Origin: Bacteroidota bacterium
Lineage (GTDB): Bacteria; Bacteroidota; Bacteroidia; Chitinophagales; Saprospiraceae
Direction: 5' to 3'
Assembly: GCA_024743405.1 (NCBI GenBank)
Contig: JANSWP010000010.1
Span: 1-64,000 of the forward strand
DNA: 64,000 nucleotides
A model generated the notes under the pieces. The model did not search any database, had not been told where the DNA came from, and was given only the letters and a program-made list of their open reading frames with translations. Shown piece after piece: positions 26,193-35,755 of the stretch (position 1 is the stretch's first letter; every line of letters starts with the position of its first letter). Both the position numbers and the translations under genes were made by a program.

Positions 26193-26490
26193 TTGATTTT
26201 GAAATTTTTTCTCAAGCCTTTATTTGTCATTCAAGCTGAAACTGACGGATAATTTCGGTATTTTTTCCGTCTACATATTAACTAAACATGCTTACTATAT
26301 CTAAGTATAAGTCTGTACATATTGCTTCATTCCAACGAATATAAAAAACCTTGGGGACACTTTTAACTTGAACGACTACTTACAGGTTATAAAGGATAAT
26401 GAATGCTCCATTTTATCTATAAAAAGCTAATTATTGACAGGAATAGAAAGCAACCTATTTACTCAAGAATCAATTTTTTTCCCTTTTTTT

Positions 26491-26519
26491 TTGATATTTT
26501 ATACAATTACCTACATTTG
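26491..26519 (+). promoter_or_regulatory. promoter of the PUR-family gene
   Basis: TACATTTG (26512-26519) is an exact match to TAnnTTTG, with TTG at 26491-26493 and an 18-base spacer. Transcription should start near 26525, giving a 5' leader of about 120 bases. Confidence 0.65.
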
Positions 26520-26532
26520 TACAGTAATATCT

Positions 26533-26597
26533 AGGAGGTTTTAGAATTGATGATTGATGATTTAAACAAAATTGGAACTTCAAACAACAATTCATAA
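26533..26597 (+). other. possible 15-codon leader peptide with strong Shine-Dalgarno
   Basis: AGGAGG at 26533-26538 is followed after 11 bases by ATG 26550 and a short frame MIDDLNKIGTSNNNS ending TAA at 26597. Strong Shine-Dalgarno sequences are rare in this phylum. It lies in the 5' leader of the PUR-family gene and could regulate it. The spacing is long, and the peptide may not be made. Confidence 0.35.
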
Positions 26598-26642
26598 GCT
26601 TAAAACTATTTATTTTTTTATTTACTAACTAAATTTTGAATT

Positions 26643-27101
26643 GTGGATAATCAAAGAAGATTTGAGAGCGTATATTCCAAAAAAGTACGCGCTGGAAAAA
26701 GAAGGACTTATTTTTTTGATGTGCGTAGAACAAAAGGAGACGACTTTTACCTAACGCTCACGGAAAGCACGAAGAAATTCCACGGCAATGGCTATGAGAG
26801 ACATAAAATCTTTTTATATAAAGAAGATTTTAATCGATTCATGGAAAGCCTAGAAGATGTTGTTAATCATGTCAAAACGGAATTGATGCCTGATTATGAT
26901 TATGATGAATATACACGACGTCATGAAGAGTGGGAAGCTAAGAGAGCGGAAATGGAAGCTAACGGAGAGTTTGAAAGTCGGACAAATAACGACAATACGG
27001 AAAATGCTGAAGCTTCAGAAGTAGAAGCACCAGTAGAAAAGGCTGCAGATGAAACAACAGAAGAAGCTAGTGTAGAAACTGAAGATGATATGGCTTGGTA
27101 G
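26643..27101 (+). CDS. PUR-alpha-like DNA/RNA-binding protein (DUF3276)
   Basis: The 152-residue protein starts at GTG 26643. Residues 1-85 form one PUR repeat (RRFESVYSKKVRAGKRRTYF, DFYLTLTESTKKF), a fold that binds single-stranded nucleic acids with purine-rich sequence. The C-terminal third is acidic and disordered (many Glu, Ala, Thr). The family is common in Bacteroidota and spirochaetes and is expected to be cytoplasmic. The gene stands alone with a clear promoter, a structured or translated leader and a strong terminator. Confidence 0.93.
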   Translation: MDNQRRFESVYSKKVRAGKRRTYFFDVRRTKGDDFYLTLTESTKKFHGNGYERHKIFLYKEDFNRFMESLEDVVNHVKTELMPDYDYDEYTRRHEEWEAKRAEMEANGEFESRTNNDNTENAEASEVEAPVEKAADETTEEASVETEDDMAW

Positions 27102-27126
27102 TCAATATCTTTTCTATAATATATTT

Positions 27127-27163
27127 AAAAGCGAAGCTCATGTCATGAGCTTCGCTTTTTGTT
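27127..27163 (+). terminator. terminator of the PUR-family gene
   Basis: The 15-bp arms 27127-27141 and 27145-27159 (AAAAGCGAAGCTCAT and complement) form a strong stem starting 25 bases after the stop codon, ending in T residues. Confidence 0.9.
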
Positions 27164-27208
27164 TGTTCGACATACAGATTTTTCCAAAGCAATAATATTA
27201 TTTCTTAT

Positions 27209-27380
27209 AAGTAAGTGCTTGGACAGAAATAAGTTCCATATTTGACGAAAACTATTTTTTTGCCAGACGAGGCAAAAAGCACAGGCATATCCACAGATAT
27301 GGCGAGTATTTTTAACGAAATATGGTAAAAAAATAGTCCGTCATAATTTGTGTGAGTTATTTCTGTCCAAGCACTTACTT
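27209..27380 (+). repeat. palindromic repeat copy D
   Basis: The 172-bp palindrome has perfect 24-bp ends (27209-27232 and 27357-27380) beginning AAGTAAGTGCTTGGACAG. Inner arms pair over CTATTTTTTTGCC. The core 27265-27318 (AGACGAGGCAAAAAGCACAG ... ATGGCGAGTATTTTTAACG) is nearly the same as in copies C and E although the outer arms are unrelated. Confidence 0.85.
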
Positions 27381-27945
27381 GGACAAAATCAAGTTATAGC
27401 TTCTTGGAGCATTGCTGCAAAGAGGCTCGCTCCAGTAAATGGTGGTTTTGGAGGAGGGCAATTTAATTCTGTCAAAAATCTTACTTTTATTAGTGCATCA
27501 TTCCTTATCAATATACGTCTTTTAAAATAATCACGACAATTTCGACTGTTGCTGCGTTTTTTGTCTTTCCCAATAGTCAACTTATTCTTTCCGCGTTCAT
27601 CAACTATTTTATTTTTGCTGTATCTGAACCTGAAAAGCGTATTAAGCATAATCCGGTCTTCTTTTCTAGTTGGCTATTTCCTACTTTGATATTAAATTAT
27701 CCCTAATATATGCTAAATTAACTTTACCAAAAAAAGAATTTTTTTTGGGTTAAAATATGATATAAATAGGCAAATTATCAGGTTGTTCCATGGATCAGTT
27801 TGCTACTACTTTTGTGCCTTCAAACAAGAAGAAGCAATAATTGATTGTTTTGAAGTTTAATTGATAAGAAAAATTTATTTGAAACTTTTCATTCTATTTT
27901 TTTCAGAATTATCGATTGTTGTTTTATTTCAAAAAATTTGAAGTT
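27381..27945. other. intergenic stretch without recognisable gene
   Basis: A minus-strand open stretch at 27389-27649 (up to 86 codons) has a somewhat protein-like end (ELNCPPPKPPFTGASLFAAM), but it has no known family and its 3' end runs into the repeat. I treat it as a possible gene remnant only. The rest up to 27945 is AT-rich with nothing visible. Confidence 0.35.
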
Positions 27946-28308
27946 ATGAAGTCACCGGTTAAAATTTTAAGTGTTCTATTTCTATTATTTCTTGGAAATA
28001 TAGGTTTTGCGAATACCGGAGAATTAGAATTCACTATTAAAAACACAGAATCCAAAACCTTATATTTTGAAGCAACAGACTTGATCTCTCAACCTTTTGA
28101 GGTTCAAATCCAAGACAAAGATGGCAAGGTTGTATTTTCCGAATATGTTGTAAATGGCAATAATTTTGAACGGAATTATAACCTTAGCGAATTACCAAAT
28201 GGCGAATACTTCTTCGTTTTAGTTGCTAATACAAAGACTCAAGTTCTCCCAATTTGGGTTGAAACTTCTGGGCTGAAGATCGAATTAGAAAAATTGGAAG
28301 AACTTTAG
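27946..28308 (+). CDS. small secreted protein with a Por-secretion-like beta domain (DUF3244-like)
   Basis: From ATG 27946 the 120-residue product has a signal peptide (about 1-22, ending NIGFA) and a beta-rich mature part with the rhythm VQIQDKDGKVVFSEYVVNG and LPNGEYFFVLVAN, similar to DUF3244 and to T9SS sorting domains. An earlier in-frame start at 27916 would put ten residues before the signal. Being only one domain long, it may be a free-standing envelope protein rather than a sorted cargo. Confidence 0.75.
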   Translation: MKSPVKILSVLFLLFLGNIGFANTGELEFTIKNTESKTLYFEATDLISQPFEVQIQDKDGKVVFSEYVVNGNNFERNYNLSELPNGEYFFVLVANTKTQVLPIWVETSGLKIELEKLEEL

Positions 28309-28363
28309 ACAAATGAGTTTGGTCAAAATGATTTGACTCATATTCTATGTATTTTTTAAAGTT

Positions 28364-28399
28364 AAAACCCGGGTTTTGGTCACTCAAAATCCGGGTTTT
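28364..28399 (+). terminator. terminator of the small secreted protein gene
   Basis: The 15-bp arms 28364-28378 and 28385-28399 (AAAACCCGGGTTTTG and complement, one G-T pair) are followed by T residues. Confidence 0.85.
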
Positions 28400-28475
28400 T
28401 GTTTGCTTGTATCCATTCACTGATAACTAAATTGGCACGCATTACTTACTAAGTTAAATGTAATGAGCCAGTCTT

Positions 28476-29069
28476 CTATTTTACTCTATAGCCAACCCCT
28501 ATTTTAAAGATTGAAATACCACTAAATCCAAGCTCTCCAATCAACGTTAGTTTTGGGGATATGGCATATTTTAATCCCAAAAAACCATTTGGGAAAATAG
28601 ATATTTCTTTCGGTTGAATTCGCTTGTGATAGGCGATTTTTTCCATGTCAGGATGAGATCCTTCTATCAAAGCAACATAATAATTAATAGCAAAACCACC
28701 ATGGATAGAGATATTTTCGAAACGAGTAATGTGAATTCCTGTTTTTATAGTCATCTCGTATGATTGGTTTCTCCACCGACCAAAAAGTCCATCAGAAATT
28801 AGCTTCTTTCTAGTCTGTGTAACCGAATGCCCAAAGGATAATCCCAGACTAAATTGATTTCCAATCAGATAATCTGCTCCTACAATCATTGGTGGGACAA
28901 TACTTTTTCCTCTGTCAGCTAAAAAGGAAGGTGCAAGACCAATATTTGCGTGAATGTCAAATTGACCTTTTTTAAAGATTCGATTTGGCTTTTTATATTG
29001 AGCAAAAACGGTGGTTGTTACAAAACAAAAGACCATAATCATTAAACTTAAGATGATTGATTTTTTCAT
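28476..29069 (-). CDS. outer membrane beta-barrel-like protein
   Basis: The 197-residue protein has a signal peptide (about 1-23, ending TVFAQ) and alternating hydrophobic/polar strands rich in Gly and aromatic residues (GQFDIHANIGLAPSFL, NQFSLGLSFGHSVTQ, KLTLIGELGFSGISI), ending KIGVGYRVK, as expected for a small outer-membrane barrel. It is a single minus-strand gene. No specific function can be assigned. Confidence 0.8.
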   Translation of the reverse strand: MKKSIILSLMIMVFCFVTTTVFAQYKKPNRIFKKGQFDIHANIGLAPSFLADRGKSIVPPMIVGADYLIGNQFSLGLSFGHSVTQTRKKLISDGLFGRWRNQSYEMTIKTGIHITRFENISIHGGFAINYYVALIEGSHPDMEKIAYHKRIQPKEISIFPNGFLGLKYAISPKLTLIGELGFSGISIFKIGVGYRVK

Positions 29070-29351
29070 GATTTTTTAATTTTTTGAGCGTGATTTTATG
29101 GCATATGGAAGCTTGAGAAATGCTGTAATTATCGTGTTATATCGCTACAGTATCCCGAATTCAAGCTAATAAATGCAGGGTGTTTTTATTGAATTTTTAT
29201 TATTATGTTTGATTGGTAGCCTAATAGAATAAAGGGTGGCATTGGCAATAAGCACCAAGTGAATATGCTTACTGCCGTTCCACCAACATAAGTTGAGAGT
29301 GCAAGACTTAAACCAGATTACAAAATGAATTTTTTAATTTTTATTTTGATT

Positions 29352-29385
29352 TAAGGGAGTAGGTTATTTATTACCTACTCCCTAA
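29352..29385 (-). repeat. 34-bp mini-hairpin G with TAA flanks
   Basis: TAA, GGGAGTAGGT, eight bases, ACCTACTCCC, TAA. The arms are perfect complements. The layout is identical to the mini-hairpin at 41111-41144, and the ends resemble those of repeats C and E. It supplies the last two codons and the stop of the small lipoprotein gene and may act as its terminator. Confidence 0.7.
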
Positions 29386-29578
29386 CTATTTGTAAATCAA
29401 TTGTTTCTTGGTCATCCCTTCTAACATCCACTGTTATATTTTCGTTTTGAGTAGATAAGGGGAAGGTTTGATAGCTATAGCATCCTATGTTCTGATAATG
29501 TTTTTTGTTGGAAGCGCAAGAAGTTAACATACCAATAAATAAGAATACAAAAGTGAGAGCGCGTGTTGAATTTTTCAT
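29375..29578 (-). CDS. small predicted lipoprotein
   Basis: The 67-residue product begins MKNSTRALTFVFLFIGMLTS followed by the lipobox Cys (LTSC), a good lipoprotein signal. The mature part of about 46 residues includes GCYSYQTFPLST and is not recognised. The stop TAG is formed inside the mini-hairpin at 29352-29385. The 300-bp gap downstream (29070-29351) shows nothing else. Confidence 0.65.
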   Translation of the reverse strand: MKNSTRALTFVFLFIGMLTSCASNKKHYQNIGCYSYQTFPLSTQNENITVDVRRDDQETIDLQIVRE

Positions 29579-30026
29579 AAGTCTTTTTGATTTTGAAGTG
29601 TTTAAATCAGGTATTTATTATATCAGTGTAGTTGATTTTGAAAAAGTAATCATAAATTAAAAAAAAAGTGAAAAATTATTTCCATTACTACTTACGATGA
29701 TAAGTTTGATTCTAGTTTGGTCGCTTCGCTTTTTAATGACTATTTGTATAATACTGTACTTTTTTAAAATTGTGTAAATTTTATGTTTGTTCTAAGATTT
29801 CCCTCATTAGGAGTCCATAGAATACCAACTATTTAGACATACTCTTAGCAATCTTCTAAAGTTGTATGAAATATTCCATTTTTTCCTCCTTCCTTAACTA
29901 ATTGGAACACTTTTAATAATTCAGTATTTATGAAAAGTTACAGATCATCCAAAAATATTTAATTGTGTTGGTCATAATAGTGCTATGATTCCTGTCAATA
30001 TCTGAAAACTATTTACATTTGCTGTT
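29579..30026. other. intergenic stretch of about 450 bp
   Basis: Divergent region between the small lipoprotein and rpe. The only site seen is TACATTTG at the 3' end (30014-30021), a -7 box match directly before the rpe start. No gene or repeat is visible. Confidence 0.5.
30014..30021 (+). promoter_or_regulatory. -7 box directly before rpe (leaderless or very short leader)
   Basis: TACATTTG matches TAnnTTTG and ends five bases before the ATG at 30027, so the transcript would begin at or next to the start codon. A clear -33 TTG at the right distance is not seen. Confidence 0.4.
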
Positions 30027-30698
30027 ATGAAACATTTAGTAGCTCCTTCAGTCTTAGCAGCTGATTTTACAGATTTAAAATCGGAATTCGAAATCATCAA
30101 TAGTAGCCCTGCCGATTGGTTTCATGTTGATGTTATGGATGGTCGATTTGTACCCAATATTTCATTTGGGCAATTCATCATAAAATTTATGAAATCAATT
30201 GCTCAAAAACCTTTGGATGTTCATCTGATGATCGAAGAACCGGAGAAGTATATTGAATCTTTCAAAGATGCTGGTGCAGATTTGATTACGGTTCATTATG
30301 AAGCTTGTAATCATCTGCACAGAACCATTCAGCAAATAAAAGACGCTGGTGCAAAAGCTGGAGTCGCGCTTAATCCTCATACTCCTGTCAGTCTGTTGGA
30401 AGACATCCTACCTAATTTAGATATGGTATGTTTGATGTCTGTCAATCCTGGTTTTGGTGGTCAAAAATTTATTGAAAATACTTACGTTAAAGTGAGGAAG
30501 TTGCGAAAAATGATTGATGACCTCAATTGTGGCACCTTGATTGAAATAGATGGGGGTGTTAGCCTGCAAAATGCAGATAAACTAGTGGAAGCTGGAGCAA
30601 CTGTTTTGGTAGCAGGTAGCAGTGTATTTAGGGCTGAAAATCCACTTGAAGCAATCAAAGGGCTAAAATCAGCTGGTGAGAAATCCTATTTTGTTTAG
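30027..30698 (+). CDS. rpe: ribulose-phosphate 3-epimerase
   Basis: The 223-residue TIM-barrel enzyme interconverts ribulose 5-phosphate and xylulose 5-phosphate in the pentose phosphate pathway. Metal and catalytic motifs are VAPSVLAADF, WFHVDVMDGRFVPNISFG, VHLMIEEPEKYI, SVNPGFGGQKFI and IDGGVS. Length and motifs are complete. The TonB-receptor gene follows by about 80 bp on the same strand and may be co-transcribed. Confidence 0.97.
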   Translation: MKHLVAPSVLAADFTDLKSEFEIINSSPADWFHVDVMDGRFVPNISFGQFIIKFMKSIAQKPLDVHLMIEEPEKYIESFKDAGADLITVHYEACNHLHRTIQQIKDAGAKAGVALNPHTPVSLLEDILPNLDMVCLMSVNPGFGGQKFIENTYVKVRKLRKMIDDLNCGTLIEIDGGVSLQNADKLVEAGATVLVAGSSVFRAENPLEAIKGLKSAGEKSYFV

Positions 30699-30779
30699 TG
30701 ATAAATAATAAGTGATGCTGAAAGGGCTTTGCTCTTCAATCATCATTTAACATTCATTGCTCGTCATTATTTATGTTTG

Positions 30780-33311
30780 ATGAGAATAGTATTTACATTT
30801 TTTATTATTGCAATTGCATTATCTATTAATGCACAAGAAAGAGGGACAATTTTTGGAACAGTCAAAGACGCTCTGTCAGAGGAAGCAGTAGATTTGGTGA
30901 CTATTTATATCAAAGATACTAATACCGCTACGGAATCTGATGAGCAAGGTAAATATCGATTTGAGGTACCTGCAAACCAGAAATTAATCTTAGTTTTTTC
31001 AAGGATAGGGTATAAAGAAACGGAAGTTGAAGTCCGTTCTATCTCACCAACCAGCCAACGACGAATTGATATCGAATTTCCGCCTGCTGATTCAGAAATT
31101 GAAGTGGTCGTAACGGAGAGTCGAATCGATGATGCAGGAATGATCCGGGAAGATGTGGAAGAATTAAAATTATTACCGACGACGACTGGGAATTTGGAAT
31201 CTGTATTACCTCATATCGCTCTTGGAGCTTCGAGTGGGAGTGGGGGAGAGCTAACCTCTCAGTATAATGTTCGTGGGGGTAATTATGATGAAAACTTAGT
31301 CTACGTAAATGACTTTGAAATTTATCGACCCCAATTGATTAGAGCAGGACAACAAGAAGGTCTAACTTTTCCAAACATAGATTTGATCCAAAGCTTGTCT
31401 TTTTCTTCAGGAGGATTTGAACCAAAATATGGAGACAAGATGTCTTCCGTTTTGGATATCCGATACAAATTGCCCGAAAAGTTTAAATCCTCCTTCGGGA
31501 TGAGTATGCTTGGGGGTTCAGCTCATTTTGAAGGAAGTACGACAGTCGGGAAAGATTCCTATCGAAAGTTCAGGTACCTGCTGGGTGCTAGATATAAAAC
31601 GACCAAATACCTCTTAGGATCATTAGATGTGTCTGGGGAGTATACACCCAATTTTTGGGATATCCAAGGCTATTTCACTTATGACTTGACCCGAGATTTG
31701 CAATTGGGCGTTATTACCAATTTCAATAAAAGTGAATTTCAATTTGTACCAGAAACCAGAAATACAGCACTTGGTTTAATTGATTTTGCGCTTCAGTTAT
31801 TTACAGAATTTGAAGGACAAGAAATCGATGATTTTACCACCTTAATGGGAGGTACTTCCTTGACTTATTTGCCAGATCGAGATAAAAACCCTTTCTTTTT
31901 GAAGTTTTTGGCATCGACCTATCAAAGTGATGAAAATGAACGGTTTGATATTATCGGAAGGTATAGTCTCCGCCAAATTGAATCGAGCTTAGGGAGTGAT
32001 AATTTTGGAGATGTGATTGCAGAATTAGGCTCTGGAACTCAGCATCAATATGTGCGTAATTTCTTGCAAGCGAATGTCACCAATTTAGAGTTGAAGGGCG
32101 GGATTGATTTTCAAAAGGAGCTACCTGAGGAAGGCAAAAGTACCAGTCATTTTATTCAATGGTCTGCCAAATACCAAATTGAAAGAATTGATGATTATTT
32201 GAATGAATGGGAACGACTGGATAGCGCGGGTTACTCCCTGCGTTATGATACGACCCAATTGAATTTATATAATGTCATTAAATCAGATCAGGCACCCTTG
32301 ACCTCGAATCGTTTCTCAGCTTACCTTCAAGACACCTATACTTGGCGGCAGGATAGTACGGGAGAGATGAAATTAGCCTTTGGTGTTCGGGCAAGCTACT
32401 GGGATTTGAATAAAGAATTTATTGTATCTCCTCGTGCACACTTCCTATATAAGCCATTTAATGCCAAAAAGGATATTTCCTGGAAGTTAGCAGCTGGATT
32501 ATATTTTCAACCACCTTTTTATCGCGAATTAAGGCAGTTTGATGGGACCGTTAACAATAATGTATTATCTCAAAAATCGGCTCATATTGTCGGTGGGTTC
32601 ACCTGGGATTTTTACATGAAGAGAATGTCATCCAAAAAATTTCGATTTATTACGGAGATTTATTACAAAAAATTGTGGGATATTGTCTCTTATGAAATTG
32701 AGAATGTCAAAATTCGATATTCCGGTGAAAATGATGCGTCAGGCTACATAGCAGGAATAGATTTAAGAGTGAATGGAGAGTTTGTGCCTGGGGCTGAATC
32801 TTGGTTTAATCTTTCTTTTTTGAGGGCTCGAGAAAGTTTAGATGGAGTCACTCATCTTCAAAGGGAAATAGGAGCAACGGAAGCTGAAGAAGTCGAGACG
32901 GTAGCCCGTCCGACGGATCAATTCATGAACCTTTCTATATTTTTTCAAGATTATTTGAAGAATAATGATAATATTAAAATGCATTTGAACCTTACGGTAG
33001 GAACGGGGTTACCATATGGCTTGCGAGATAACAATAGGGTTTACAGAAATACGTATCGATTTTCTCCTTACCATCGAGTAGATATTGGATTCTCTGTTTT
33101 ATTGTGGGATGACAGCCGGAAGGAGCGAAAAACCAAACATCCATTAAGGTTTACTAAGAGGACTTGGCTGAGTTTAGAAGTTTTTAATATGATGAAGGTG
33201 GAAAATCAGGCATCAAATACATGGATAAAAACAATTTTTAACCAGCAATTTGCCATACCAAATTATTTAACTTCTCGACGAGTGAATTTGCGGTTGAAGA
33301 TGGATTTTTAA
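30780..33311 (+). CDS. TonB-dependent outer membrane receptor with carboxypeptidase-like N-terminal domain
   Basis: The product of 843 residues from ATG 30780 has a signal peptide (MRIVFTFFIIAIALSINAQ), a carboxypeptidase-D-like regulatory domain (GTIFGTVKDALSEEAVDLVT), a plug domain (GGELTSQYNVRGGNYDENLV, IDLIQSLSFSSGGFEPKYGD) and a C-terminal barrel ending NLRLKMDF. It imports an unknown ligand across the outer membrane using energy from TonB. A longer frame from a TTG at 30729 lacks support, since the signal begins at 30780. There is no SusD-like gene beside it, so it is not a typical glycan-utilisation locus. Confidence 0.93.
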   Translation: MRIVFTFFIIAIALSINAQERGTIFGTVKDALSEEAVDLVTIYIKDTNTATESDEQGKYRFEVPANQKLILVFSRIGYKETEVEVRSISPTSQRRIDIEFPPADSEIEVVVTESRIDDAGMIREDVEELKLLPTTTGNLESVLPHIALGASSGSGGELTSQYNVRGGNYDENLVYVNDFEIYRPQLIRAGQQEGLTFPNIDLIQSLSFSSGGFEPKYGDKMSSVLDIRYKLPEKFKSSFGMSMLGGSAHFEGSTTVGKDSYRKFRYLLGARYKTTKYLLGSLDVSGEYTPNFWDIQGYFTYDLTRDLQLGVITNFNKSEFQFVPETRNTALGLIDFALQLFTEFEGQEIDDFTTLMGGTSLTYLPDRDKNPFFLKFLASTYQSDENERFDIIGRYSLRQIESSLGSDNFGDVIAELGSGTQHQYVRNFLQANVTNLELKGGIDFQKELPEEGKSTSHFIQWSAKYQIERIDDYLNEWERLDSAGYSLRYDTTQLNLYNVIKSDQAPLTSNRFSAYLQDTYTWRQDSTGEMKLAFGVRASYWDLNKEFIVSPRAHFLYKPFNAKKDISWKLAAGLYFQPPFYRELRQFDGTVNNNVLSQKSAHIVGGFTWDFYMKRMSSKKFRFITEIYYKKLWDIVSYEIENVKIRYSGENDASGYIAGIDLRVNGEFVPGAESWFNLSFLRARESLDGVTHLQREIGATEAEEVETVARPTDQFMNLSIFFQDYLKNNDNIKMHLNLTVGTGLPYGLRDNNRVYRNTYRFSPYHRVDIGFSVLLWDDSRKERKTKHPLRFTKRTWLSLEVFNMMKVENQASNTWIKTIFNQQFAIPNYLTSRRVNLRLKMDF

Positions 33312-33334
33312 AATGAAACGAATAGTCATAAGTC

Positions 33335-33493
33335 ATGAACAAAATATCAGAAGAACCTAGCAAGAAAAAATTGATGGGTGGTTTTGAAAAATTCACTTTA
33401 ATCGTTTTTCTGTTAATTATGTTTTTTGTGATCTCCGATAAGCTGGGGTGTTCCCCCATACAGAAAGAAGAAACGGTGGAGTGGACTAGATAA
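33335..33493 (+). CDS. small single-span membrane protein
   Basis: A 52-codon frame begins MNKISEEPSKKKLMGGFEKF, has one clear membrane segment (TLIVFLLIMFFVIS) and ends in a polar tail (EETVEWTR). It starts 23 bases after the TonB-receptor stop and fits in front of the sterol-desaturase-family gene. The basic N-terminus before the span suggests the N-terminus is inside. No family is recognised. Confidence 0.5.
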   Translation: MNKISEEPSKKKLMGGFEKFTLIVFLLIMFFVISDKLGCSPIQKEETVEWTR

Positions 33494-33561
33494 TTGGTTT
33501 TATATTTCCGAACAAGTTTATTATGTATTAATACAAGGTTATCACTAACTAAAACAATAAA

Positions 33562-34377
33562 ATGGAAGCTTTTTTAAATTTTTTTGAGATGATGTCCAAT
33601 TCCTATAAGTTAGGATGGATTTTCGTTTGCCTTTTGATTAGTTGGGGCATAGAAGGATTAGCGCCTTTAGTTCGTTTTGAATATAAAAAATGGAAACATG
33701 CTGCTGTTAATTTGATCTTTTTAGCAACTTCATTGGTCATTAATCTTTTATTTGGATTAGCTACAGTAGGTATTTTTGTCTGGTTGGCTGATGCTCAATT
33801 TGGTTTTTTGTATTTAATAGACCTACCCATTTGGGCGGAACTGATTATTGCAGTAATGTTTTTGGATTTTGTTGCTCAATATGTTGCTCATTATATACTG
33901 CATACTGTAGCTTGGATGTGGAAGTTTCATATGGTTCACCATAGTGATACCAAAGTAGATGCAACGACCGGAACCCGACATCATCCAGGTGATTATTTAA
34001 TTAGGGAAGTATTCTCTCTCGCAGCGATTGTTTTAAGTGGTATGCCGATTGCTTTCTACATTTTTTATCGGATTGCAACTATTTTCTTTGCCTATTTTTC
34101 TCATTCCAATATCAATATGCCATTATGGTTAGATAAAGCGTTAAGTTGGGTGATTATTACACCTAATATGCATAAGTTTCATCACCACTTCGAACGCCCT
34201 TGGACGGATACCAACTTCGGAAATATCTTTTCATTTTGGGATAGAATATTCGGAACCTTAGTATATGATGATCCTCGGAAAGTAAAATATGGTTTGGATG
34301 TTTTGGATGATCAATTAGATCAAGATGTATTATACCAATTTAAAGTACCTTTTGATAAATCTATCAAGACGGATTAG
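33562..34377 (+). CDS. sterol desaturase / fatty acid hydroxylase family protein
   Basis: The 271-residue membrane protein has several hydrophobic segments and the histidine clusters that bind a di-iron centre: HYILH, HMVHHSD, TGTRHHPG and HKFHHHFE. Such enzymes hydroxylate or desaturate lipids, carotenoids or sterols with O2 in the membrane. The precise substrate is not evident. The gene ends with a strong terminator. Confidence 0.93.
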   Translation: MEAFLNFFEMMSNSYKLGWIFVCLLISWGIEGLAPLVRFEYKKWKHAAVNLIFLATSLVINLLFGLATVGIFVWLADAQFGFLYLIDLPIWAELIIAVMFLDFVAQYVAHYILHTVAWMWKFHMVHHSDTKVDATTGTRHHPGDYLIREVFSLAAIVLSGMPIAFYIFYRIATIFFAYFSHSNINMPLWLDKALSWVIITPNMHKFHHHFERPWTDTNFGNIFSFWDRIFGTLVYDDPRKVKYGLDVLDDQLDQDVLYQFKVPFDKSIKTD

Positions 34378-34404
34378 TGATCTTTCCTTGATTTGTTATT
34401 GGTT

Positions 34405-34441
34405 CAAAAGCCTTTGAGAATAGCTTTCTCAAAGGCTTTTG
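34405..34441 (+). terminator. terminator of the sterol-desaturase-family gene
   Basis: The 16-bp arms 34405-34420 and 34426-34441 (CAAAAGCCTTTGAGAA and complement) form a strong stem, followed by TGATTTTTA. Confidence 0.85.
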
Positions 34442-34509
34442 TGATTTTTAATTAATTATTTTTTAAATAATTACCTTCACTTTTCCAAAAGAGCTATAGA
34501 AATAAACCA

Positions 34510-35718
34510 ATGAACTTAAAAAACAACAAATCTGCCTTATCTGGAATAATGATTACAGCTGGTACTGCTATTGGTGCGGGTATGTTTTTATTGCCTGTAG
34601 TATCTTCAGGAATGTGGTTGGCTTATAGTATTGTATGCTTATTATTTTTGTGGTTTTTGAATTATTTGTCTGCATTATACATCTTAGAAGCCAATGTCCA
34701 ATTTTCTATTGGGTCCAGTTTTGATACGATTTCTACCAGAATATTGGGTAAGAATTGGAATATATTGATCAGTTTGTCTATCGCTTTTTTGATGTATATT
34801 TTATTGTACGCCTATTTTAGTGCATTTGGAAACATGGCCACTCAAACCTTAGGCTGGGAAATTTTCAAAACAAATCAATGGTCTCAAGGCGTCATGAGTA
34901 TCATTCTTGGAGGTATTTTGGCGTTTGTTATATGGCTAAGTACGGCTGCCGTGGGGCGTATTTCAACTATTTTAGTCTTTGGGATGATCATTTCATTTGT
35001 GGTTTCCATGGCTGGTTTTGCACTTCAAGTCGAGGCATCCAAATTATTTGATGTATCAAGTGAAGCGTCGGCTTATTCTCCCTATTTATGGGCAGCACTT
35101 CCGTATTTTACGACTTCTTTCGGTTTCGCAACTGTTGTTCCTAGTTTTTATTAATTTTATGGAAAAAGGCCAGCAATAATAAAGAAAAGCCTTCTTGGAG
35201 GTTCCTTAATAGCTTTTGTAGTTTATGCACTTTTCCTATTAGTTACATTCGGGAATATTTCAAGGCAAGAATTCATAGCTGTCAATGAGGCAGGAGGGAA
35301 TATTGGTCATTTGGTCAATGCCTTTGAGAAAGATGAAAGCGGAACGATGATTAGCCTCCTATTGAATCTGTTTTCCAACTTTGCTATTATTACCTCCTTC
35401 TTGGGTGTTGGGTTAGGGTTGTTTGATTTTATAGCTGATAAATTTTCATTCCCAGATGATCCAAAGGGACGTTTTATTTCAGCCTGTATAACATTTTTGC
35501 CGCCTGGGATCGCAAGTTTCTTTTTCCCTAATGGTTTTATAACGGCAATCGGATTTGCGGGGTTAGTAGTTATTTTTGGATTTTATATTGCACCCTTTTT
35601 TATGATTAAAAAAGTGAGGAGTACAATGCCTGAAGGTATTTATAAAGTTTCGGGAGGAAATAGTCTTTTACTATTTTTCTTATTATCAAGCTTACTGGTG
35701 GGGGCTGTCAAATTTTAG
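34510..35718 (+). pseudogene. aromatic amino acid permease (tyrosine/tryptophan type) interrupted by one stop
   Basis: A 402-codon frame encodes an 11-segment transporter of the hydroxy/aromatic amino acid permease family: GIMITAGTAIGAGMFLLPVV at the N-terminus, LPYFTTSFGFATVVPSFY in the middle, and a C-terminal half with several segments. A TAA at 35152-35154 splits it between VVPSFY and FYGKRPAIIKKSLLGG; both halves are in the same frame and no base is lost. The stop falls in a short loop normally occupied by a polar residue. It is either a recent inactivation or a sequence error. The 3' end is followed at once by repeat copy E. Confidence 0.85.
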
Positions 35719-35755
35719 CTATGTTAGATTATTTACCCCAATGGTAAAAAGGTAA

